This document shows positions 25,285-32,938 of a stretch of 35,691 nucleotides of DNA, piece after piece. Positions within the stretch are counted from its first letter, which is position 1. Each line of letters starts with the position of its first letter. Both the position numbers and the translations under genes were made by a program. Below the pieces are notes generated by a model. It was not told the DNA's origin and searched no databases. It was given only the letters and a program-made list of their open reading frames with translations. Origin of the DNA: a bacterium. GTDB taxonomy: Bacteria > Bacteroidota > Bacteroidia > Bacteroidales > P3. The DNA lies in assembly GCA_014803485.1 (NCBI GenBank), contig JAAVBQ010000015.1, forward strand, positions 8,393 to 44,083, in the 5' to 3' direction.

Positions 25285-25904
25285 AAGTTCTCGTAATCAA
25301 CGGCAGCCCGCATCTGCACGGTTGCACCGACCGCGCGCTCCGGGAAGTGGAAAACACCCTGCACGAAAACGGAGTGGAGACGGAGCGCGTGGATGTCGGG
25401 AATATCGCGGTGCGCGGCTGTGTCGGCTGTAATTTTTGCAGTGAACACGGGCATTGTGTATTCAACGACCTCGTAAACGAAACGGCGTCCAAATTCGCCG
25501 AAGCCGCCGGTTTGCTTGTCGGAAGCCCGGTCTATTACGCCGGTGCCAACGGGCAGTTGCTTGCTTTCCTCGACCGTCTGTTTTACAGCACGTCCGGAGC
25601 TTTCGACAAGGCGATGAAAGTGGGCGCGGCGGTGGTTTCTTCCCGCCGCGCGGGTTCCACCTCGGCCTTCGATGAGATAAACAAGTATTTCGGTATCAGT
25701 GCTATGCCTGTTGTTTCCAGCACGTATTGGAACGAAGTGCACGGTTTTACGGCGCAAGATGTGGAATCCGACTTGGAAGGTTTGCAGACGATGCGCAACC
25801 TCGGCAAGAACATGGCCTTCATGATGAAAGCCATCGAAGCCGCCGCCCAAGGAAAAGGCCTCCCCTCCCAAGAACGGGGCACCTTCACCAACTTTTTGGC
25901 GTAA
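25281..25904 (+). CDS. Flavodoxin-like NAD(P)H-dependent oxidoreductase with cysteine cluster
   Basis: A 207-residue cytosolic flavoprotein of the NADPH-dependent FMN reductase/iron-sulfur flavoprotein group. The FMN-binding start is VLVINGSPHLHGCTDRAL. It is followed by a cysteine cluster GCVGCNFCSEHGHCVFND (CxxCxxC with a fourth Cys 5 residues on), which in Isf-type proteins can hold a 4Fe-4S centre. The LLVGSPVYYAGANGQLLAFLDR segment forms the second flavin loop. The family reduces quinones, flavins, azo or nitro compounds, or passes electrons. Second gene of the HxlR-adjacent pair; the frame ends where the MATE remnant begins on the other strand. Confidence 0.88.
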   Translation: MKVLVINGSPHLHGCTDRALREVENTLHENGVETERVDVGNIAVRGCVGCNFCSEHGHCVFNDLVNETASKFAEAAGLLVGSPVYYAGANGQLLAFLDRLFYSTSGAFDKAMKVGAAVVSSRRAGSTSAFDEINKYFGISAMPVVSSTYWNEVHGFTAQDVESDLEGLQTMRNLGKNMAFMMKAIEAAAQGKGLPSQERGTFTNFLA

Positions 25905-26274
25905 CGACAGCGGAGGAGCCCACCCGTATCTGCCGCCATATATTGACAAAAAAGCCCTGCAAATCCCAGCAGAACCGCAGCACGTAAGAGAAATACCAGT
26001 CGAGCACGATATTGATAACGGACGGAATCACATTGCACAACATGGCATATTTGGGCGAACCGTCCAGACGTATCACCATCATGCCGATAGACTCGAACAG
26101 CAGAAAAAAGATGCCCGGAATAAGCCATAACAGATAATCCATCGTATGCGGTAGCAAACGGTCGGAACTGCCCAGCAGGCGCACCACGGTTTCGGGCGCG
26201 GAAGCCAATAGCAGGCACAACAAACCCACCGCTGCAATAAAAAAGCCGGATAAGAACCGGGCGCACCCGACATC
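25885..26274 (-). pseudogene. MATE-family transporter gene fragment
   Basis: In one minus-strand frame residues read GFFIAAVGLLCLLL, then VRLLGSSDRLLPHTMDYLLWLIPG, then FESIGMMVIRLDGSPKYAMLC and IPSVINIVLDWYF. This matches the middle of the N-terminal half of MATE drug/Na+ antiporters. About 95-100 residues of a normal protein near 450 are present. There is no upstream start: the frame is closed by TAA at 26275-26277, within the hairpin. The match fades after WDLQG, where unrelated sequence runs to a stop at 25885, overlapping the flavoprotein gene end by 20 nt. Both ends have been lost, so this is a decayed remnant. The track shows it as a 114-residue ORF from a GTG. Confidence 0.8.
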
Positions 26275-26283
26275 TTATCCGGC
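26245..26283 (-). terminator. Hairpin with T tract downstream of the AraC gene
   Basis: A perfect 11-bp stem GCCGGATAAGA/TCTTATCCGGC encloses a nested CGGG-CGCA-CCCG hairpin. On the minus strand it is followed by TTTTTTATT. This fits an intrinsic terminator for the araC-family gene, which ends at 26353. A second small hairpin GATAGT-TGCG-ACTATC (26286-26301) sits just before it. A -7-like CAAAGGTA (26320-26327, TACCTTTG on the minus strand) and GGAGG-ATG also lie between the gene and the hairpin, so a short leader-like RNA is an alternative. Confidence 0.65.
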
Positions 26284-26352
26284 CTGATAGTTGCGACTAT
26301 CATCCTCCGATGAACACGGCAAAGGTAGCAAAAAAGAAATTTGCCCCGACAG

Positions 26353-27261
26353 TTATTGGGCCGAGCGGTATTCGTTGGGAGTCATGCCGGTCTGGTTTTT
26401 GAAGAATTTGTGAAAAGACGGGATGGATTGAAAATGGAGGGAATATCCGATTTCCTTAATCGTAAGGCTCGAATATCGAAGCAGGTTTTTCGCCTCCAAT
26501 ACCAAAAAGGTATCAATCCAGTCGGTGGCGGTCTTCCCGCTGACATTCTTCACCAAGGTTGTCAGATATTTCGGGGTCATATACATCTTTTCGGCATAGA
26601 ACGCAACACTCTTCTCGGTCATGAAATTCTCGGATACAAGCGTGAGGAACTCCTCGTATTTTACCTGCGTGCGCGACCGTACCGGTTTTGAAGTCTGAAG
26701 CTTGGACAATTCTCCGTTCCAGATATTCCCGAGAAGATACATCAAGGAGGTGCCTATGGAACAGATGGCGTCTTCCGTACCGAGGAGATCGGTCTTATAT
26801 AGGTCTGTCACCAAGGTATAGTAGTCCGACAATATGTTTTTTCCCTCTTGGTCTATGGTGATGCAGGGATTGCTCAAAAGTTTGACACTTTGTTCGAAAA
26901 GATCGTTGATCTTAATCAGTCCTCCCTTGAGAAAATCCTTGGTCGCCACCACAAGAATCATCTCGCTGTCTTTAAATTCTTGGTCTTCATCCTCTTTTAT
27001 CTGTATCGTGTTGCCCGGTATGTAGAAAAGCATCATATCCTGATGCACCTGGAACGTGGTTACGTTGATGTCTATGTCAAAATGTCCGCGTGTGCAATAT
27101 ATCGCCGCGTATGCGTTGAGCCGCACGGGATGCCGAAGCGCGAGCACATCTTTCCTGCAAATCTTTGTTATGATGAATTTGTCTGCCATTCTGGTCTTTT
27201 CTGACACGCCTGTCATCTTTGCCAGTTGGGTTATGTCTATCTCATAATAAGGTCCTGTCAT
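26353..27261 (-). CDS. AraC-family transcriptional regulator
   Basis: A 302-residue regulator. Residues about 40-130 form a cupin-like sensing domain (LNAYAAIYCTRGHFDIDINVTTFQVHQDMMLFYIPG). The C-terminal domain (about 205-302) carries two helix-turn-helix units: MTEKSVAFYAEKMYMTPKYLTTLVKNVSGKTATDWI and LTIKEIGYSLHFQSIPSFHKFFKNQTGMTPNEYR, the second close to the AraC signature. It is divergent from the TolC/HlyD/ABC-2 export operon across 166 nt of DNA rich in symmetric motifs, so local control of that operon is likely. The inducer cannot be predicted. Confidence 0.92.
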   Translation of the reverse strand: MTGPYYEIDITQLAKMTGVSEKTRMADKFIITKICRKDVLALRHPVRLNAYAAIYCTRGHFDIDINVTTFQVHQDMMLFYIPGNTIQIKEDEDQEFKDSEMILVVATKDFLKGGLIKINDLFEQSVKLLSNPCITIDQEGKNILSDYYTLVTDLYKTDLLGTEDAICSIGTSLMYLLGNIWNGELSKLQTSKPVRSRTQVKYEEFLTLVSENFMTEKSVAFYAEKMYMTPKYLTTLVKNVSGKTATDWIDTFLVLEAKNLLRYSSLTIKEIGYSLHFQSIPSFHKFFKNQTGMTPNEYRSAQ

Positions 27262-27309
27262 AATGTCTCCCTCTTAGGTGTCGTAAAAATAGCGATTATT
27301 TCCATTCTG

Positions 27310-27423
27310 ATTATCCATATTTCTATAAATAGGAATAATGGATAATATTCAAAGAGTTTTAAATATCCATAAGTCTGAAATTGGACTGAAATTTGTGACA
27401 ACGGATAGCAAACAAATATGGAT
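27310..27423. promoter_or_regulatory. Candidate AraC-regulator operator array
   Basis: TATCCAT elements recur in alternating orientation: TATCCAT at 27312-27318, ATGGATA at 27338-27344, TATCCAT at 27364-27370 and ATGGAT at 27418-27423. The first three start exactly 26 nt apart and the fourth 54 nt further. The first two are part of a perfect 9-bp inverted repeat ATTATCCAT/ATGGATAAT (27310-27346). They lie in the divergent region between the regulator and the export operon. No convincing TAnnTTTG element was found for the operon, in keeping with an activator-dependent promoter. Confidence 0.6.
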
Positions 27424-27427
27424 TTTT

Positions 27428-28930
27428 ATGAAGAGAAGAGTTTTGATCACGGTGGCCGCGTTGCTTCCCTTTCTTCTACAGGCTCAGCAAAGACTGACCC
27501 TGGAGGATTGTCGGCAGATGGCGATTGACGGCAACAGGGAACTGAACCAGAGCGCCATTGAAATACAGATGGCGACTTATGACAGGGGCATCGCACGAGC
27601 CAATTATTTTCCGCAAATCAGTGCCAAGGCCGCCTATCTGTACAACAATCATGATATCAACCTCATCGGCGACGAAGCCTCGCAACTTCTGCAAAACGGC
27701 GGAACACTCATTCAGGGGCAGTTGACAGGAAAAATGAATGAACTGACGCAGGCCATCATGTCGAACCCTGCGGCCGCGCAGGAATTCATGGCAAGCCCGA
27801 TGTGGCAGACCATGTTCGGCGCGCTTTCCAATATGGATGTTTCCGGGGCCATCAACTACATAGGTTCCCAAATCGACGAGGCCCTTCATCTCGATATACA
27901 CAATGTGTATATGGGAGTGTTCAGCGTCACGCAACCTCTGTTTGCAGGCGGAAAAATCATCGCCGCCAACAAGATTGCCGCCTTGGCGGAGCAACTGGCC
28001 AAGGATAAATATGACACAAAGTATCAGCAGGTTATTGTCGGCATAGATCAGTCTTACTGGCAGATTGTGGCCATAGCGGCGAAGAAGGAACTTGCAGAAA
28101 GCTACATGGGTCTGCTCAATAAGATGGTAAGCGATGTCAATGCCTTGGTGGCGGAGGGTGTCGCTACGGAATCCGATCTTCTGAGCGTGAAGGTCAAGGC
28201 CAACGAGGCTGCCGGTATGCTGCTCAAGGCCACCAACGGGTTAGCTCTTGCCAAAATGTTGCTCTGTAAAGAAATAGGTCTTCCTCTCGACAGCGAAATC
28301 ATGCTTGCCGACGAAGGAGGGGAAAAGGTGCCGGTGCCTGAATTTATGGAGGTAAAGACCATGGATGAAATATGGGAGGACCGTCCGGAAATCAAAAGCC
28401 TGGATATCGCTGCCGAAATCTACGCCAACAAGGTGAAGGTTGTACGGGCCGATATGTTGCCCACCATAGCCGCCACGGCCAATTATCTGGTCAGCAACCC
28501 CAACGTGAACGGCGGTTTCAGAAATGAATTCGGCGGACGCTTCTCGGCGGGCGTGATGATGAACGTTCCGATATTCCACGGCTTTGAGGCGGCCTACAAG
28601 ACTCGGAAGGCCAAGGCCGAAGCGCAGCTCTACAGAAGCAAACTGGAGGATGCCAAGGAAATGGTCTGCCTCGAAGTATCCAAATATACGAATGAGCGGA
28701 GCGAGGCTTTGGAAAGTCTGCTGATGGCCGAATCCAATCTGGAGAGTGCGGAAGAAAACCTGCGGACCGCAACGATAGGGTTCGAAGAGGGCATTGTAGA
28801 CGCCAATACGGCTATGGCCGCCCAGACGGCCTGGCTCAAGGCGCATTCGGAATATATAGAATCGGGCATCGCGTTGCAGATGGCATCCGTCAACCTGCAG
28901 AAAGCGCAAGGCAATATAAAGGAATTATAA
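27428..28930 (+). CDS. TolC-family outer-membrane channel protein
   Basis: A 500-residue outer-membrane efflux protein. A Sec signal peptide ends at LLQAQ, and the mature part begins QRLTLEDCRQMAIDGNRELNQSAIEI, the usual opening of Bacteroidota TolC proteins. Two helical repeats follow, with VTQPLFAGGKIIAANKIA in the first half and VMMNVPIFHGFEAAYKTRKAKAEAQL in the second; the GG/FHG-type strands mark the channel barrel. The track ORF starts at 27338, but that N-terminal part is operator DNA; the ATG at 27428 (MKRRVLITVAALLPFLL) gives the signal peptide. First gene of the operon; 21 nt separate it from the HlyD-like gene. Confidence 0.92.
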   Translation: MKRRVLITVAALLPFLLQAQQRLTLEDCRQMAIDGNRELNQSAIEIQMATYDRGIARANYFPQISAKAAYLYNNHDINLIGDEASQLLQNGGTLIQGQLTGKMNELTQAIMSNPAAAQEFMASPMWQTMFGALSNMDVSGAINYIGSQIDEALHLDIHNVYMGVFSVTQPLFAGGKIIAANKIAALAEQLAKDKYDTKYQQVIVGIDQSYWQIVAIAAKKELAESYMGLLNKMVSDVNALVAEGVATESDLLSVKVKANEAAGMLLKATNGLALAKMLLCKEIGLPLDSEIMLADEGGEKVPVPEFMEVKTMDEIWEDRPEIKSLDIAAEIYANKVKVVRADMLPTIAATANYLVSNPNVNGGFRNEFGGRFSAGVMMNVPIFHGFEAAYKTRKAKAEAQLYRSKLEDAKEMVCLEVSKYTNERSEALESLLMAESNLESAEENLRTATIGFEEGIVDANTAMAAQTAWLKAHSEYIESGIALQMASVNLQKAQGNIKEL

Positions 28931-28951
28931 AGATTAAAAGAACTTAATGAT

Positions 28952-29932
28952 ATGGAACGAAAAAGAAACAGTCTGGCCGCTGGAATCATAGGCCTTGTAG
29001 TTGTTATTGTCATCATCGGCATTATCGGATTTTTTGTCTCGAAACCCAAACCTGCGGTGGTTTGCGGAGAGGCCGAGGCGAACGAATACCGTGTTTCCGG
29101 CAAAGTGCCCGGCAGAATCGAGGAACTGTATGTGAAAGAAGGCGATTTTGTACACAAAGGGGATACGGTTGTGTTCATCAACTCGCCCGAAGTGATGGCC
29201 AAACTTGCGCAGGTGAGCGCCCTGAAGGCCGCCGCCGTGGCGCAGAGCAGAAAAGCGGAAAACGGTGCGCAAAAAGAGATGATAGAGGGGGCCTACCAGT
29301 TGTGGCAGACGGCGCTCGTGCAGGAAGAAGTGATGAAAAAATCCTTCGAAAGAATCCGCAAACTGTATGATGAAAAAGTAGTGACCGCCCAGAAATACGA
29401 CGAGGTAAAAGCGAAATACGATGCGTCCGTGGCACAGGAAAAAGCTGCGAAGAGCCAATACGATTTGGCACTTGCCGGGGCCCGTTCGGAAGACAAGGCG
29501 GCGGCCGCTGCGGTGGTAAACCAGGCCGAAGGCGCCTTGATGGAGGTGCAGGGCTATCTTGCCGAACTGTATCTGGTTGCTCCCTGCGACGGCATCGTGT
29601 CCGCCATCTATCCGAAAGAAGGGGAACTTGTGGGACAGGGTGCCCCTATCATGAGCATTATGGATATGAATGATGTCTGGTTTACGTTCAATGTCCGCGA
29701 GGACAAGCTTCACGGTATCAAAAGAGGCGATATCCTGACGCTTTCGGTGCCCGCGCTCGATGGAGAGACCATCCGTGCGAAAGTGACCTATATGGCCGCC
29801 AGAGAGTCTTATGCCACGTGGCGTGCCACGAAAGACACCGATTCATACGATGCTAAAACATTTGAAGTGAGAGCAGTACCCGAATCGAAAACCGAGGGTC
29901 TGCTTCCGGGAATGACAGTGCTTGTGAAATGA
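28952..29932 (+). CDS. HlyD/EmrA-like membrane fusion protein
   Basis: A 326-residue periplasmic adaptor anchored by one N-terminal membrane helix (about 11-29). A biotinyl-lipoyl-like first half (YRVSGKVPGRIEELYVKEGDFVHKGD) is followed by a long alpha-hairpin (about 85-190, rich in Ala, Lys, Glu) and the second half (LYLVAPCDGIVSAIYPKEGELVGQG), then a beta-barrel (DVWFTFNVREDKLHGIKRGD). This is the YbhG/EmrA-type adaptor seen with ABC-2 permease pairs. It bridges the TolC-like channel and the two permeases; its stop overlaps the first permease start (ATGA). Confidence 0.92.
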   Translation: MERKRNSLAAGIIGLVVVIVIIGIIGFFVSKPKPAVVCGEAEANEYRVSGKVPGRIEELYVKEGDFVHKGDTVVFINSPEVMAKLAQVSALKAAAVAQSRKAENGAQKEMIEGAYQLWQTALVQEEVMKKSFERIRKLYDEKVVTAQKYDEVKAKYDASVAQEKAAKSQYDLALAGARSEDKAAAAAVVNQAEGALMEVQGYLAELYLVAPCDGIVSAIYPKEGELVGQGAPIMSIMDMNDVWFTFNVREDKLHGIKRGDILTLSVPALDGETIRAKVTYMAARESYATWRATKDTDSYDAKTFEVRAVPESKTEGLLPGMTVLVK

Positions 29933-31080
29933 GAGAGATTATCAAAAGAGAACTGGAGCTGTGGAAGCGGAGGCCGATCTATGTGCTTGCCCCGCTTGCG
30001 GCCATGCTGTTCTGCGGACTGTTCTTCCTGACTTTTTTCGGAAGCGGTTCCGTTCAGGAACTTCCCGTTGCCGTGGTCGACAACGACAATTCTTCCCTCA
30101 CGAGGAATTTCGTAAGGCAGCTCGACGCCACCGAACTCGGAAAGGTGGTTCGTTTCGACGACTATGCAAGTGCGCGGGAAGCGATGCAAAACGGAGAAGT
30201 GACGGCCATCTGCGTGCTTCCGGAGAACATGTATTCCGATGTGCTTTCCGGGCGGAAACCGGTTGCCTCGTTCTACCTCAACACCATGTATTATGTCGGT
30301 GGAATGATGAGCTACAAGAACCTCCTTACTATGTTCAACCTGAGTATAGGAGCCGTCCAAAGGGAAACCATGCGGGCCATGGGGATGCCGGAGGATGCCA
30401 TAATGGCCACCATACAGCCGATTCTAATCGACGTCCATCAAATCGGAAACCCCACCACCGACTACAATGCCTATCTTTCCAACATCCTTCTGCCGGGGCT
30501 TCTGGAACTGCTCACCATCATCGTGGTGGCCTATGCCCTGGGGACGGAAATCAAGTACGGGACTTCTTTGCAGTTGCTGGAAATGTCTTCGGACTCCATT
30601 GTCAAAGTGTTGTTGGCTAAATTGATACCGTATACGCTCTTGTTCTCGGTGTTGGGATGCGTTTTGGTTCTGGTGCTCTACGGACCGATGCATTTTCCGC
30701 TTGCCGGCTCCATTTGGGCGATGATGCTGAATATTGTGCTCATGGTCCTGGCCAGCGAGGCTTTTGCGGTCTGCATTGTGGCTTTGCTGCCGGTCTGCCG
30801 TCTGGCCGTGTGCATCAGTGCGTTCTTGGGCATTCTTGCCTTCTCGCTTTCGGGATTCACCGTGCCTCTCGAACAAATGCCGGGATTCTTCAGGGGGATG
30901 GCGACGATATTCCCGCTCAGGGCCTATTACAATTTCTATGTTCAGGAAACGATTTTCGCCTCCGGATTTGCAGGTTGGTGGAAGGAAGTCATTCATTATA
31001 TGATATTCTTCCTCGCTCCCCTGCCCCTGCTCCCCCGGTTGAAAAACGCATACAGGTATAACAATTACAGGAAGGATTAG
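29929..31080 (+). CDS. ABC-2 type permease (YhhJ/YbhR-like), first of two
   Basis: A 383-residue inner-membrane permease. One N-terminal helix (about 18-37, YVLAPLAAMLFCGLFFLTFF) precedes a large periplasmic domain (about 40-180, starting ELPVAVVDNDNSSLTRNFVRQ). Five C-terminal helices follow, including LLPGLLELLTIIVVAYALGTEI and the late LSGFTVPLEQMPGFFRGMATIFPL, the ABC2_membrane_3 pattern. Such proteins normally need a separate ATPase, but none is encoded in this operon. It is paired with a related permease 3 nt downstream, so a heterodimer is likely. Confidence 0.9.
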   Translation: MREIIKRELELWKRRPIYVLAPLAAMLFCGLFFLTFFGSGSVQELPVAVVDNDNSSLTRNFVRQLDATELGKVVRFDDYASAREAMQNGEVTAICVLPENMYSDVLSGRKPVASFYLNTMYYVGGMMSYKNLLTMFNLSIGAVQRETMRAMGMPEDAIMATIQPILIDVHQIGNPTTDYNAYLSNILLPGLLELLTIIVVAYALGTEIKYGTSLQLLEMSSDSIVKVLLAKLIPYTLLFSVLGCVLVLVLYGPMHFPLAGSIWAMMLNIVLMVLASEAFAVCIVALLPVCRLAVCISAFLGILAFSLSGFTVPLEQMPGFFRGMATIFPLRAYYNFYVQETIFASGFAGWWKEVIHYMIFFLAPLPLLPRLKNAYRYNNYRKD

Positions 31081-31083
31081 GAA

Positions 31084-32205
31084 ATGGGATATATAAAGAC
31101 GTTTTGGGACGATTTCAAACGGTTGTTCCGTCAGGAATTCGCGGCTGTTTTCAAAGATAGTGGAGTTATCGTCATCTTCTTCGTGGCCGGCCTGGGTTAT
31201 CCCCTGCTGTACAATATGATATATGCCAACGGCAACCTGGAGGACGTGCCCGTCGTGGTGGTGGATCAGGCAAACTGCACCGAAAGCCGGCGTTTTGTCC
31301 GTGAGGTGGATGCGACACGGGAAGTGGCCATCAGCGGCTACTGCGCCACGATGCAGGAGGCGGCCCAACTGATGCAGGAACGCAAATGCCACGGTATTAT
31401 CTATTTTCCTTCGGATTTCGGTCAGAAGATAGCCTTGAAGCAACAGTCGCCGATAGGTGTCTACTGCGATATGGGAAGTTTCTTCTATTACAAGAACCTT
31501 ATGACGGCGGCCAATCTCGTGATGCTGGACGAAATGTCCCTCATATCACCGACGGTAAAGCCGATGTCGTTCGAAGAAAACAACCCCTACAACAGGAGCA
31601 ACGCCTTCAATTTCTTCTTCATCACGGCCGCCCTGATGCTCGTTATCCAACAGACGATGTTCTACGGGATGAGTATGCTCGCCGGTACGCGCAGGGAAGA
31701 GAAAACGGGGCTGATTCAAGGGGCCTCGGGCAGGGTGGTGTTCGGCCGAGGAGCGGTTTACTGGTTGGTTTATATGATGATAGGTATGTATATCGTATAT
31801 CTGATACCGACGTGGTTCGACATTCCTATGGTCACCGACTTTTGGACAACGATGGTTTTCCTCTGCATCTATGTCACGGCCTGCGTCTTCTTCTCGATGG
31901 CTTGCAGCACGTTTGTCAAACACCGGGAGACACCGATTGTAGCGCTACTCTTCCTTACTCTGCCGGAACTCTTCCTGACGGGATTTTCCTGGCCTCAGGC
32001 TTGTTTTCCGAAGTTTTGGGACAAGTTCGCCTATCTCTTCCCCTCCACATTCGGAACCCGGGCCTATATCAATCTCGCGGGCACCGGCGCTTCGTTGGAG
32101 AGCATCGCACCTATGCTCAAAATCCTGCTGATACAGACGGCGATTTATTTCACAATATCAATAATAGCTACCAAATACGAACACGTTAAATTGAATAGAA
32201 AATGA
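31084..32205 (+). CDS. ABC-2 type permease, second of two
   Basis: A 373-residue paralogue of the preceding permease with the same plan: N-terminal helix (about 24-43), periplasmic domain opening VPVVVVDQANCTESRRFVREVDATREV, then five C-terminal helices with NAFNFFFITAALMLVIQQTMFYG and LFLTGFSWPQACFPKFWDKFAYLFPSTFG. The matching openings (PVAVVDNDNSS versus PVVVVDQANCT) show that the two permeases arose by duplication. No Walker motifs. It overlaps the following beta-barrel gene by 4 nt (ATGA). Confidence 0.9.
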   Translation: MGYIKTFWDDFKRLFRQEFAAVFKDSGVIVIFFVAGLGYPLLYNMIYANGNLEDVPVVVVDQANCTESRRFVREVDATREVAISGYCATMQEAAQLMQERKCHGIIYFPSDFGQKIALKQQSPIGVYCDMGSFFYYKNLMTAANLVMLDEMSLISPTVKPMSFEENNPYNRSNAFNFFFITAALMLVIQQTMFYGMSMLAGTRREEKTGLIQGASGRVVFGRGAVYWLVYMMIGMYIVYLIPTWFDIPMVTDFWTTMVFLCIYVTACVFFSMACSTFVKHRETPIVALLFLTLPELFLTGFSWPQACFPKFWDKFAYLFPSTFGTRAYINLAGTGASLESIAPMLKILLIQTAIYFTISIIATKYEHVKLNRK

Positions 32206-32846
32206 AAAGAATCATCACTTTAACTACAATCATCCTGCTAACGGCCACATCGGCATTCGCACAGGTGAACATCGGTGCGGGTTATTCGGGCACAAGCATG
32301 AATCCCTCCGAGGGAGATAACCAATGGTACAACGGCTTCCATGTGAGTGTCGGATATAATATCCCGCTTGGACTCGGCTTCGAATTCAGCCCGTCCATCG
32401 AATACAACTACCTCAACCGCCATAAAAAAGAGACGGTGGAACTCGAAAACATCAGCGTCACCACCAAAAATAATTTCAACGAGCATTATCTGAACATCCC
32501 TCTGATGTTCAACTATGGCTATGAGATTACACCCAACGCCCGCATCTTCATTTTCGCCGGTCCCACAGGAAGTTTCGGACTTTATGCCGACCATACGGCG
32601 AAAACGGAATCCTCTCTCGGCGACAATTCGGGTTCAAGCGACAAGACAACGGAATCACTCTGGAAAAGCGGCAGCGATTACAGACGCTGGGACGTTAAAA
32701 TAGGCGGTGGTATCGGCATCGACATCTGCCGGCACTGGAGAATACAGGTAGGCTATGACTACGGGCTGATTAACCGTACCAAGGTGGATGATATGAAACT
32801 GCATCACCATAACCTCAAGGCCGGCCTCACGTATATGTTCCGCTAA
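32202..32846 (+). CDS. Small outer-membrane beta-barrel protein (OmpW/OMP_b-brl-like)
   Basis: A 214-residue exported protein. The signal peptide ends at SAFAQ. The mature part alternates amphipathic strands (VNIGAGYSGTSM, YNGFHVSVGYNIPLGLGFEFSPSIEYNYL, HYLNIPLMFNYGYE, WDVKIGGGIGIDICRHWRIQVGYDYGL) and ends with the aromatic terminal strand AGLTYMFR, typical for an eight-stranded barrel of the porin family. It is the last gene of the export operon, translationally coupled to a permease. It may be an accessory surface component or simply a co-regulated envelope protein. Confidence 0.85.
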   Translation: MKRIITLTTIILLTATSAFAQVNIGAGYSGTSMNPSEGDNQWYNGFHVSVGYNIPLGLGFEFSPSIEYNYLNRHKKETVELENISVTTKNNFNEHYLNIPLMFNYGYEITPNARIFIFAGPTGSFGLYADHTAKTESSLGDNSGSSDKTTESLWKSGSDYRRWDVKIGGGIGIDICRHWRIQVGYDYGLINRTKVDDMKLHHHNLKAGLTYMFR

Positions 32847-32891
32847 ATCCGTTCCAGGGCATAGGAGGCGGACAAATCGACGGGATGTCGA

Positions 32892-32928
32892 TGTAACGTA
32901 GATTTCTCGTATATTTGTAGACGTTACA
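32892..32928 (+). promoter_or_regulatory. dnaE promoter flanked by an inverted repeat
   Basis: TATATTTG (32910-32917) is an exact -7 match 21 nt before the dnaE ATG; no good TTG lies at the -33 position. It is enclosed by a perfect 8-bp inverted repeat TGTAACGT (32892-32899) and ACGTTACA (32921-32928), a likely regulator site covering promoter and start. A second small palindrome ATCGAC-GGGAT-GTCGAT (32876-32892) touches its left arm. Confidence 0.5.
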
Positions 32929-32938
32929 ATAGAACCCT

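Noticed and set aside
27338-27427. Upstream ATG giving a TolC-like protein with 30 extra residues
   Set aside because: The extension would put non-hydrophobic sequence ahead of a normal signal peptide and lies in the operator region.
30424-31443. 339-residue minus-strand ORF across the two permease genes
   Set aside because: It runs antisense across two conserved permease frames and shows the low-complexity His/Gln/Arg-rich character of a shadow.
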